Source of the DNA: Muribaculaceae bacterium
GTDB taxonomy: Bacteria > Bacteroidota > Bacteroidia > Bacteroidales > Muribaculaceae
Direction of reading: 5' to 3'
DNA length: 64,000 nt
NCBI GenBank assembly: GCA_017427945.1
Contig: JAFRRT010000026.1
Span: forward strand, 62,001 to 126,000
The notes under the pieces were generated by a model that did no database searches, was not told where the DNA came from, and saw only the letters and a program-made list of their open reading frames with translations. This document shows, one piece after another, positions 27,032 to 34,331 of this stretch. The translations under genes were made by a program, and so were the position numbers. Within the stretch, counting starts at the first letter, position 1. Every line of letters begins with the position of its first letter.

Positions 27032-28210
27032 ATGATAAGGAATTTCAAATTTTTCGGGCTGTTGATGGTAATTCTGACCCTCATACCCAATGTGCTGAAG
27101 GCACAGGATTTCACCAATAAGGACACGTTGCGTTATGTTGACGCCATGGAGTTCAGGATGATCAACTACGCCTTTAACCACACGTTGGCCTCACGCATCC
27201 CCCTGAATTTCAAGGACAGCGTGCGTCCCACGCTTTGGGACCGCGCCTACTGCACAAGCGGCAAGGGCTTTAGGTTTGCCACCAACTCCACGGCGATTGC
27301 CGTTCGTTACAACCTGTTGACCAACATGCACATGATGCACATGGCCGACACCGGCATCAAGGGTACCGACCTTTACATCTGGGACGAGGACACGCAGAGC
27401 TGGCAATTTGTGAACTGTAACCGCCCGGTGCGCATCGACAACGACATCCGTCCGCGTCAGGACTCCATCCAGAGCAAGGTGTATGTGGACCGGCTCGACG
27501 GTAAGATGCACGAGTACATGATTTATCTGCCGCTGTACGATGGCGTGCGGTGGCTGGAAATAGGCGTGGACAGCACAGCAGTACTGCGCCAGCCAATGCT
27601 TGATTCGCCCAAACAGGGCAAAAAGTTCATATTCTACGGTACAAGTATCATGCAGGGTGGCTGCGCCTGTCGTCCAGGCATGGTGGCAACGAGCATCATC
27701 CAACGCGACCTCGATGTAGAATGTGTGAACCTGGGCTTCAGCGGTGAGGGCAAGATGGACTCCTGTATGGCCCATGCCATGGCCAGCATTCCCGATGTGG
27801 CTGCCTACATCCTCGACCCCATCCCCAACTGCACCAAGGACATGTGCGACACGCTCACCTATGGCTTTGTGAACATCCTGCGCACGATGCGTCCTGAGGT
27901 ACCCATCTTCATGGTCGAGGGACAGATGTACAGCTACGCCAAATACAGTGCCTTCTACAGCGAGTACTTGCCCGCAAAGAACAACGAGTACCACAAGAAC
28001 TACCTGAAACTCAAGGCCGATAATCCCAAGAACCTCTACTACATCACCTGCAAGGACCTGTATGGTCCCAACAACGAGGGAACGGTCGATGGCATCCACT
28101 TGACCGACATCGGCTTCTGGTGGTATGCCCAAAAGTTGGAACCCTACTTGCGCGCTGTACTCGACGGCACTCCCATTCCCCAGGAGCCGGGCGTAGACGA
28201 TCCCCGCTAA
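27032..28210 (+). CDS. SGNH/GDSL-type hydrolase, secreted
   Basis: A 392-residue protein with a signal peptide (about 1-25), an N-terminal beta-sandwich region (about 30-190) and a C-terminal SGNH hydrolase domain. Block I is YGTSIMQGGCACRPG with the likely nucleophile Ser, block II is NLGFSGEG, block III is DPIPNCT, and the catalytic Asp-x-x-His is DGIHLTD. Such enzymes remove acyl groups, often acetyl, from glycans or peptidoglycan. Substrate is not evident. It lies between a PHP phosphatase and an AlbA_2 gene with about 90-100 base gaps on both sides. Confidence 0.85.
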   Translation: MIRNFKFFGLLMVILTLIPNVLKAQDFTNKDTLRYVDAMEFRMINYAFNHTLASRIPLNFKDSVRPTLWDRAYCTSGKGFRFATNSTAIAVRYNLLTNMHMMHMADTGIKGTDLYIWDEDTQSWQFVNCNRPVRIDNDIRPRQDSIQSKVYVDRLDGKMHEYMIYLPLYDGVRWLEIGVDSTAVLRQPMLDSPKQGKKFIFYGTSIMQGGCACRPGMVATSIIQRDLDVECVNLGFSGEGKMDSCMAHAMASIPDVAAYILDPIPNCTKDMCDTLTYGFVNILRTMRPEVPIFMVEGQMYSYAKYSAFYSEYLPAKNNEYHKNYLKLKADNPKNLYYITCKDLYGPNNEGTVDGIHLTDIGFWWYAQKLEPYLRAVLDGTPIPQEPGVDDPR

Positions 28211-28311
28211 CTACGACTAACTTACGCGAGGCATAGCCAAACTTAGCGTGAGTATCATGCGGCTGCCACTTAAAAACTGAGTGTCTTAACAAGAGGCAAA
28301 AATCAGAAAAA

Positions 28312-28959
28312 ATGAGACCAAAGAAGAGTCACTACATACAGGACCTCATTGCCGAGGGCGAACACGAGCATCAGGACTTCAAGTACCAGATTACCGATGC
28401 CCGCAAGATTGCCCGCTCGATAGCGGCGTTTGCCAACAACAGCGGCGGACACCTGCTTATCGGCGTTAAGGACAACGGCAATATCACCGGTGTGCGCAGC
28501 GATGAGGAAATCTACATGATCGAGACCGCGGCACAAATGTACTGTCGTCCTGAGCAGCACGTGACATTCAAGGTCTTCAACATCAACGGCAAGTCGGTGG
28601 TCAAGGCCGATATTGCCGAGGCCGCCGTGAAGCCCGTCGAGGCCCCCGACGACAACGGCGTATGGCACACCTACTACCGCGTCGCCGACGAGAACGTGCT
28701 GGCCAGCCGCCTGCATGAGCACATCCTCAAGTCCAGCGCCAGCGTGGACTCCCAGGCCGATGAAACCATCAGCTACAGCGACCGCGAGAAAGTCCTGCTC
28801 GACTACTTGCGTGACCACGGCGGCATCACCCTCGAGGGCTATATGAAACTCGCCCACATCAGCGAGGAGAGCGCCATGCAGACCGTTGTCACCCTGCACA
28901 GCATGAACGTGGTCACCATCGAGTATCACGACGGCCAATGCCTGATTGTAGGCACCTGA
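28312..28959 (+). CDS. AlbA_2 (Schlafen-type) domain protein
   Basis: A 215-residue cytoplasmic protein with an AlbA_2/divergent-AAA_4 domain: the N-terminal EHEHQDFKYQI strand and FANNSGGHLLIGVKDNG glycine-rich core are characteristic. The C-terminal 60 residues (REKVLLDYLRDHGG onward) look like a small winged-helix region. In Bacteroidales such short proteins are common single genes of unknown role; larger relatives are transcriptional regulators or anti-phage factors. The methyltransferase gene follows after 31 bases and may be co-transcribed. Confidence 0.75.
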   Translation: MRPKKSHYIQDLIAEGEHEHQDFKYQITDARKIARSIAAFANNSGGHLLIGVKDNGNITGVRSDEEIYMIETAAQMYCRPEQHVTFKVFNINGKSVVKADIAEAAVKPVEAPDDNGVWHTYYRVADENVLASRLHEHILKSSASVDSQADETISYSDREKVLLDYLRDHGGITLEGYMKLAHISEESAMQTVVTLHSMNVVTIEYHDGQCLIVGT

Positions 28960-28990
28960 GCAACCATCCACCTTTTATAACCCACAAGAG

Positions 28991-29701
28991 ATGATCAAGG
29001 AGAAAGATCCCATGGGCAGCGCCATCGCCGACTTCCATGCCACAAGCAAGGCGGCACGTCTGCGCGTGTTCTCGCCCATGTTCGACGAGGACGAGATTCC
29101 TGTGACCACGCTCTTCCGCTCTTACGACGCCATGCCCGCCATCGAGCAGGAAGCCTTGCAACAGGCCCGTGGTGCCATTCTCGACGTGGGGGCAGGCTCG
29201 GGTTGCCACTCACTGGCACTGCAACAGTTAGGCAAGCAGGTCACCGCCATCGATATCTCGCCCCTGGCGGTCGAGACCATGAGACAACGCGGCGTGCGCG
29301 ACGTGCGCCAGCAGGACTACTTCACCCTCGACGGCCATTTCGACACTATTCTCATGCTCATGAACGGCATCGGCATCGTGGGCACCCTCGCCCGCATGCA
29401 AGCATTCTTTATGCAGGTGGACCACCTGTTGGCACCCGGCGGACAACTGCTGTGCGACTCCAGCGACATCAGCTACGTCTTTGAAGATGAGGATGGCATC
29501 ATCGACCTCACCGGCGTTGAGGGTTATTATGGAGAACTCACCTACCGTATGCGCTACAAGGACGTGATTGGCGACGAGTTTCCGTGGCTGTTCATTGACC
29601 CCGAGACTTTGCGCGACTGCGCCGCCAGCAACGGGTTTAACTGCGACATCATCGCCCACGGCGAACACTACGACTATTTGGCACGGCTCACGCGCCGCTA
29701 A
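28991..29701 (+). CDS. Class I SAM-dependent methyltransferase
   Basis: A 236-residue methyltransferase. Motif I is ILDVGAGSGCHSLAL, followed by an acidic residue at AIDISPLAVE for ribose binding and the motif IV region DTILMLMNGIGIVGTL. The substrate cannot be read from the sequence. The N-terminal 60 residues are charged and specific to this subgroup. Confidence 0.82.
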   Translation: MIKEKDPMGSAIADFHATSKAARLRVFSPMFDEDEIPVTTLFRSYDAMPAIEQEALQQARGAILDVGAGSGCHSLALQQLGKQVTAIDISPLAVETMRQRGVRDVRQQDYFTLDGHFDTILMLMNGIGIVGTLARMQAFFMQVDHLLAPGGQLLCDSSDISYVFEDEDGIIDLTGVEGYYGELTYRMRYKDVIGDEFPWLFIDPETLRDCAASNGFNCDIIAHGEHYDYLARLTRR

Positions 29702-29826
29702 CTGCCACTGCATGATGGCATGGTTTTTGCGTTGGTAAAGGTGATTGCAGGGATTAAAAAATCAAAAAATCAGGCGGTCGCCACAATAACATTGCGCAAA
29801 TGGCCGCTATAATGAAAAAATTATCT

Positions 29827-29834
29827 TATCTTTG
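29827..29834 (+). promoter_or_regulatory. -7 promoter element of the glycosyltransferase gene
   Basis: TATCTTTG matches TAnnTTTG and lies 37 bases before the ATG at 29872. No well-spaced -33 TTTG is visible. Confidence 0.6.
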
Positions 29835-29871
29835 CAGTTTAGATGTGACGAACATTAATCATTAGGCACCA

Positions 29872-30642
29872 ATGAAGTCAGACAGCTTAGTTATCATCCC
29901 TACCTACAACGAGAAAGAGAACATCAGGGACATCATCAACGCCGTGCTCAGCATCAGCGAGCACCAGTTTGATGTGCTCATCGTTGACGACAACTCTCCC
30001 GACGGCACAGGCGCTATCGTCGATGAGATGATTGCCGAACAGCCCGAACGTATCCATATCCTCAAGCGTGCGGGCAAGCAGGGATTGGGAACAGCCTATA
30101 TCGCTGGCTTCAAGTGGGCTCTTGAACGCCCCTACGAGTACATCATCGAGATGGATGCCGACTTCTCGCATCCCGTCGAAAAGCTGCCCGAAATGCAGGC
30201 CATGTGTGCGACAGGAGGTGCCGATGTCGCCGTAGGCTCAAGATACCTGACCGGCGTAAATGTCGTCAACTGGCCGATGGGCAGAATGCTCATGAGCTAC
30301 TGCGCATCGGCCTACGTGAGGATGATTACGGGCATGAAGGTTTGCGACGCCACCGCTGGCTATGTATGCTACCGCCGCGAGGTGCTGCAGTCCATGAATC
30401 TCGATGCAATCGAGTTCAAGGGTTACGCCTTCCAAATCGAGATGAAGTTCACCGCCTACTGCATGGGCTTCATCATTAAGGAGGTACCCATTGTCTTCAT
30501 CAACCGTGTCAAGGGCACAAGCAAGATGAACACCAGCATCTTCTTTGAGGCGCTATGGGGCGTTATCAAGCTGCGCTGGGACTCCATCTTCAACAAGAGA
30601 CGCTTTGAGCGCAAACCGCTTCCCAAGCAACTCACCGCGTAA
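29872..30642 (+). CDS. Polyprenol monophosphomannose synthase-type GT2 glycosyltransferase
   Basis: A 256-residue GT2 enzyme of the dolichol-phosphate mannose synthase group. It shows IIPTYNEKENI, VDDNSPDGTG, the DxD-type metal motif EMDADFSHP, and GSRYLTG. No C-terminal membrane segments are present, so it is the short soluble/peripheral form. It transfers a sugar, usually mannose, from its nucleotide donor to polyprenyl phosphate at the inner membrane, feeding protein or glycan mannosylation. The gene is flanked by its own promoter and terminator. Confidence 0.85.
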   Translation: MKSDSLVIIPTYNEKENIRDIINAVLSISEHQFDVLIVDDNSPDGTGAIVDEMIAEQPERIHILKRAGKQGLGTAYIAGFKWALERPYEYIIEMDADFSHPVEKLPEMQAMCATGGADVAVGSRYLTGVNVVNWPMGRMLMSYCASAYVRMITGMKVCDATAGYVCYRREVLQSMNLDAIEFKGYAFQIEMKFTAYCMGFIIKEVPIVFINRVKGTSKMNTSIFFEALWGVIKLRWDSIFNKRRFERKPLPKQLTA

Positions 30643-30656
30643 AGAAATACAGCATG

Positions 30657-30705
30657 AACCGATTTGACCTCGAACCGCGAAGGGATCAAATCGGTTTATG
30701 TTTTT
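30657..30705 (+). terminator. Terminator after the GT2 gene
   Basis: AACCGATTTGA (30657-30667) pairs with TCAAATCGGTT (30686-30696), followed by TATGTTTTT. Confidence 0.75.
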
Positions 30706-30761
30706 GGCACGGTATTTGCTGCTGAAAATGGCGTTGCTCCGCGTAAACTGAGACTATTAAA

Positions 30762-33455
30762 ATGGCAAAATCAAAGCACTATACAGGATTGTCCGACGAG
30801 CAAGTGATTGTTAGTCGGCAAGAGCATGGAACAAATGTGCTCACGCCTCCCGAGCGTGAGCCGTTGTGGAAACAGTTCCTTGGAAAATTCAACGACCCCC
30901 TTATCAAGATTTTACTGGTGGCCCTGGTCCTGTCGGTAGGGCTGTCCTGCTACGAGTTCTTTGGACTCGAATCGGGGGTGAGTGTACTGTTTGAGCCCAT
31001 CGGCATCTTTATCGCTATTGTGCTTGCCACGCTCGTGGGCTTCCTGGTTGAGGTGAACGCCAACAAGAAATTCCGTCTGCTCAACCAGACCGATGACCAC
31101 CTGATGGTGAAGGTAAAACGTGGCGGCCATGTGACGCAGGTGCCGCGCTGCGACATCGTTGTGGGCGACATCGTTATCCTGGAGGCGGGCGAGAAAGTGC
31201 CTGCCGACGGCACCGTCATCGACAGTTTCAGCCTCACCGTCGACGAGAGTTCCTTCACCGGCGAGCCTTCGGCATGGAAAACCCATGACACCGAAGCTGC
31301 CGCAAAGGAAAAAGACGCGACCTATCCCGCCAACATGCTGCTGCGTGCCAGTACCATCATCGACGGCAGCGCCACCATGCGGGTTGAGCGCGTGGGCGAC
31401 AAGACCGAGTACGGCAAAGTATATCGCGATGCCCAAATCGACAACAATATCAAGACCCCGCTTACCCAACAGCTCGACCGCCTGGGACGCACTATTGCCC
31501 GCGGCAGCTACGTGATGGCTGGACTGCTTGTGCTGGGCCGTCTGGTGGAATACTTTGTGGCGGGCAGCGAGGGTATCGTCGCCGATGCACAATACTTTAT
31601 CGAGACCGTCATGCTCGCCGTCACGCTTATCGTGGTGTCGGTACCTGAAGGTCTGCCCATGAGCGTCACGCTGTCACTGGCGTTGAGTATGCGCAAGATG
31701 TTGAAGCACAACAACCTGGTGAGGCGCATGCACGCTTGCGAGACAATGGGCGCCGCTACGGTTATCTGTACCGACAAGACCGGCACGCTCACGCAGAACA
31801 AGATGCAGGTCTATCAGGCACACTTCTATGGCCTGCCTGACGGTGAGAAGCTCAGCAATGACGAGATGAGCCGCATCGTCACCACAGGCATCGCCTGCAA
31901 CAGCACGGCATTCCTTGACGACAGCGACCCGAACAACATCATGGCTCTGGGTAACCCCACTGAGGGTGCCTTGCTACTGTGGCTGCAAGATGCCGGGGTG
32001 GATTACCTCACGCTACGCGAAAATAACGAGACACTGGCACAGATGCCGTTCTCGACGATGACAAAATACATGGCTACGGTCATCGGCACCGATGACGGAA
32101 AGCGTTTGCTGCTGGTCAAGGGAGCACCCGAAATCGTCATGAGGCTATGTAACAAGACCGTTGGCGACGTGTCTTTCCAGCAAGTGACCGACGAGTTGAC
32201 CGAGTTCCAGATCAAGGCCATGCGCACTCTGGCCTTTGCCTACCGCGAGCTGGGCGAAAATGAAGAACCCGAACAGGCACTTAAGGACCTCAAATCGGGC
32301 AACCAGCCGGTGCTGTGCTTTGTGGGCATTGTCGCCATCAGCGACCCCGTGCGCACCGATGTGCCCGCCGCCATCCAGGACTGCCGCAATGCTGGCGTGA
32401 AGGTGAAAATCGTCACAGGCGACACCAGTGCCACGGCACGCGAAATCGGTCGCCAAGTGGGTCTTTGGACCAATGATGACACTGACGATGCAATCATCTC
32501 AGGTCCCGACTTTGCCGCTCTCGACGACGATGAAGCCGCCAAACGCGCCCAAGCCATCAAAATCATGGCACGTGCCCGCCCCGACGACAAGGCTCGCCTC
32601 GTGCGCCTGCTCCAGCAGCAGGGCGAGGTGGTAGCAGTCACCGGCGACGGCACCAACGACGCACCCGCCCTCAATGCCGCCCAGGTGGGCCTCTCGATGG
32701 GCGACGGCACCGCCGTTGCCAAGGAGGCCAGCGACATCACTATCCTGGACAACTCCTTTATGAGCATCAACAAGGCCGTGCTGTGGGGCCGCTCACTGTA
32801 CAGCAACATCCAGCGTTTCATCCTCTTCCAGCTGGCGGTCAACGTGTGTGCCTGTCTGGTGGTCGCCATCTGCTCGTTCTTCAGCAAGCAGCCCGCGCTC
32901 ACGGTCACTCAGATGCTGTGGGTCAACCTCATCATGGACACCTTTGCAGCCCTTGCGCTGGCCTCGTTGCCGCCCAACAGCGTGCTGATGCGCCAACAGC
33001 CCCGCAATTCCCATGCAAGCATCATCACACCGATGATGAAGAAATTCATCCTGATAAGCGGTGTCATCTTTGCCGTGCTCATGATAGGTCTGTACTACTA
33101 TTTCGTGCGTGAGGCCAATGGAGGTCCGGTCTTCGTGCGCGGCATTAATCCCAATATCAACCCGCATGAGATGGGCATCTACTTCAGCGTGTTTGTCTTC
33201 CTGCAATTCTGGAACATGCTGAACGCGAGGTCATTCGCAACCGGCAAATCGGCATTCAACAACATGGAGGACAGCAAGGTCTTCTGGGCCGTGGCTGCAG
33301 TAATCTTTGCGGGACAGATTATCCTCGTACAGTACTTCTACCCGTTCTTTAACTGCGCTCCGCTCGACTTCATGACCTGGTTCTGGATTATCCTGGGCAC
33401 CTTCCCTGTATTCATCGTCGGCCAGATTTTTGTCAAACACATCAAGAACACATAG
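30762..33455 (+). CDS. Calcium-translocating P-type ATPase
   Basis: An 897-residue P2-type ATPase, PMCA-like, that exports cations (probably calcium) across the inner membrane. The phosphorylated Asp is about residue 338 in CTDKTGTLT. Other hallmarks are TGEP, the VPEGLPM transmembrane-4 motif, ARARPDDKARLV and GDGTNDAPALN. Ten membrane segments are expected: N-terminal pairs near 45-90 and 245-300 and six after residue 690. The start at 30762 gives a normal N-terminal cation-ATPase domain. Calcium rather than magnesium or sodium is an inference from the family. Confidence 0.92.
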   Translation: MAKSKHYTGLSDEQVIVSRQEHGTNVLTPPEREPLWKQFLGKFNDPLIKILLVALVLSVGLSCYEFFGLESGVSVLFEPIGIFIAIVLATLVGFLVEVNANKKFRLLNQTDDHLMVKVKRGGHVTQVPRCDIVVGDIVILEAGEKVPADGTVIDSFSLTVDESSFTGEPSAWKTHDTEAAAKEKDATYPANMLLRASTIIDGSATMRVERVGDKTEYGKVYRDAQIDNNIKTPLTQQLDRLGRTIARGSYVMAGLLVLGRLVEYFVAGSEGIVADAQYFIETVMLAVTLIVVSVPEGLPMSVTLSLALSMRKMLKHNNLVRRMHACETMGAATVICTDKTGTLTQNKMQVYQAHFYGLPDGEKLSNDEMSRIVTTGIACNSTAFLDDSDPNNIMALGNPTEGALLLWLQDAGVDYLTLRENNETLAQMPFSTMTKYMATVIGTDDGKRLLLVKGAPEIVMRLCNKTVGDVSFQQVTDELTEFQIKAMRTLAFAYRELGENEEPEQALKDLKSGNQPVLCFVGIVAISDPVRTDVPAAIQDCRNAGVKVKIVTGDTSATAREIGRQVGLWTNDDTDDAIISGPDFAALDDDEAAKRAQAIKIMARARPDDKARLVRLLQQQGEVVAVTGDGTNDAPALNAAQVGLSMGDGTAVAKEASDITILDNSFMSINKAVLWGRSLYSNIQRFILFQLAVNVCACLVVAICSFFSKQPALTVTQMLWVNLIMDTFAALALASLPPNSVLMRQQPRNSHASIITPMMKKFILISGVIFAVLMIGLYYYFVREANGGPVFVRGINPNINPHEMGIYFSVFVFLQFWNMLNARSFATGKSAFNNMEDSKVFWAVAAVIFAGQIILVQYFYPFFNCAPLDFMTWFWIILGTFPVFIVGQIFVKHIKNT

Positions 33456-33485
33456 AACACCATAACGATTGGGGTTCCTTTAAGG

Positions 33486-33527
33486 AATAATCGATTTTTT
33501 TGCAATTTTGCTTTGAAATCGATTATT
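33486..33527 (+). terminator. Inverted repeat that ends the ATPase unit and overlaps the next promoter
   Basis: AATAATCGATTT (33486-33497) pairs perfectly with AAATCGATTATT (33516-33527) and is followed by TTCTTTG. It may end the ATPase transcript, but its right arm lies in the spacer of the promoter for the next gene, so it could also be an operator. Confidence 0.55.
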
Positions 33528-33542
33528 TTCTTTGTATCTTTG
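33512..33542 (+). promoter_or_regulatory. Promoter of the carboxypeptidase-regulatory-like gene
   Basis: TTTG at 33512-33515 and TATCTTTG at 33535-33542 with an exact 19-base spacer; ATG 41 bases downstream. Confidence 0.8.
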
Positions 33543-33583
33543 CGCCGATACTAAATATTTATTAATCTAAACATTCAATCATT

Positions 33584-34009
33584 ATGGTACGAAAATCCTA
33601 CATCTTCATTTTGCTGCTGGTGCTCGGGATTGGAGTCGCATCGGCCCAATCCAATAAGGGCAACAGGCAAAGCAGCACGGTAACCGGCAAAGTCGTGAGT
33701 GTAACCGATGACGAACCGTTAATTGGAGCGATCGTCGCTGTGAAAGGAACTAATAAATCTGTGACTACAGATCTTGAAGGCAATTTCAGCATCGTAGCAC
33801 CGCAGGGTTCAACTCTCGTAGTTTCTTACGCCGGGTATGATAAAGCCGAGGTGACTGTAACCGACAAGCCAAAAATCATTCGGCTCATACCGGCCAAACC
33901 TATAAGTGGGTGGATTTATATATCGGAAAATCCCAACCCACGGGATGAACTCCAAGAGTCAACTGACAGTGTTTCTTCTTCTGTTGCATGCCCACTCAAG
34001 GGTAAATAA
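33584..34009 (+). CDS. Stand-alone carboxypeptidase-D regulatory-like domain protein, secreted
   Basis: A 141-residue protein with a signal peptide (about 1-22) and one CarboxypepD_reg-like beta-sandwich, reading TVTGKVVSVTDDEPLIGAI through TLVVSYAGYDKAEV. This is the same domain that opens SusC-type receptors, including the one 322 bases downstream, but here it is not followed by a plug or barrel. The last 40 residues are Ser/Pro-rich and not recognised. It could be a small independent periplasmic protein or the relic of a SusC gene. Its own promoter and terminator favour a working gene. Confidence 0.7.
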   Translation: MVRKSYIFILLLVLGIGVASAQSNKGNRQSSTVTGKVVSVTDDEPLIGAIVAVKGTNKSVTTDLEGNFSIVAPQGSTLVVSYAGYDKAEVTVTDKPKIIRLIPAKPISGWIYISENPNPRDELQESTDSVSSSVACPLKGK

Positions 34010-34029
34010 TGGACAAGAGTGAATTATGA

Positions 34030-34061
34030 TGTACCAAAGGGACCTCTCTTTGGTACATTTT
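34030..34061 (+). terminator. Terminator after the carboxypeptidase-regulatory-like gene
   Basis: TGTACCAAAG (34030-34039) pairs perfectly with CTTTGGTACA (34048-34057), followed by TTTTAT. Confidence 0.8.
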
Positions 34062-34133
34062 ATATATGGCTGAAGAGAGATGAAATCTGGGAATAATTGA
34101 CTGACTTTCCCTTCGGGCACTTCGCGCCTTCGG

Positions 34134-34305
34134 CGAAGATAGGCGGCGCCTCGGGATAAAAAACAAAAAACTGTGTTTTTCGTTTTGTTCTCCGCTCGGC
34201 TTGCGCTACGCTGCCTCGGGCGAAGATAGGCGGCGCCTTGGGATAAAAAAACAAAAAACTGTGTTTTTCGTTTTGTTCTCCGCTCGGCTTGCGCTATCTT
34301 TGCCA
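34134..34305 (+). repeat. Two tandem copies of an 87-bp promoter-bearing repeat
   Basis: Copy 1 is 34134-34220 and copy 2 begins at 34221. Each reads CGAAGATAGGCGGCGCC, then an A-rich/T-rich arm pair able to form a hairpin around ACTGTGTTTTT, then TTTTGTTCTCCGCTCGGCTT. Copy 2 ends in an intact TATCTTTG; copy 1 has TACGCTGC in the same place. Confidence 0.85.
34272..34302 (+). promoter_or_regulatory. Promoter of the SusC gene, inside repeat copy 2
   Basis: TTTG at 34272-34275 and TATCTTTG at 34295-34302 with an exact 19-base spacer, 29 bases before the SusC start. The whole promoter lies within the repeat. Confidence 0.8.
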
Positions 34306-34331
34306 GCAGAACATCAACCAACAAATAGTAT

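Larger units (their letters stand above)
34010..34331. other. Intergenic region before susC with terminator and tandem repeat
   Basis: These 322 bases hold no gene that I can support. They contain the terminator of the preceding gene, about 70 unassigned bases, and two copies of an 87-bp repeat, the second of which carries the SusC promoter. Confidence 0.7.

Noticed and set aside
28312-28959. Anti-phage Schlafen-type defence gene
   Set aside because: The AlbA_2 domain is present, but the protein is short and sits beside a methyltransferase of no clear defence family; no defence neighbours are visible.
26941-31000. tRNA or other structural RNA genes in the intergenic gaps
   Set aside because: The gaps were read for cloverleaf and CCA-type ends; none was found.
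34134-34305. CRISPR-like array
   Set aside because: Only two copies, repeat unit of 87 bp with no variable spacers, no cas genes. Explained better as a tandem promoter repeat.
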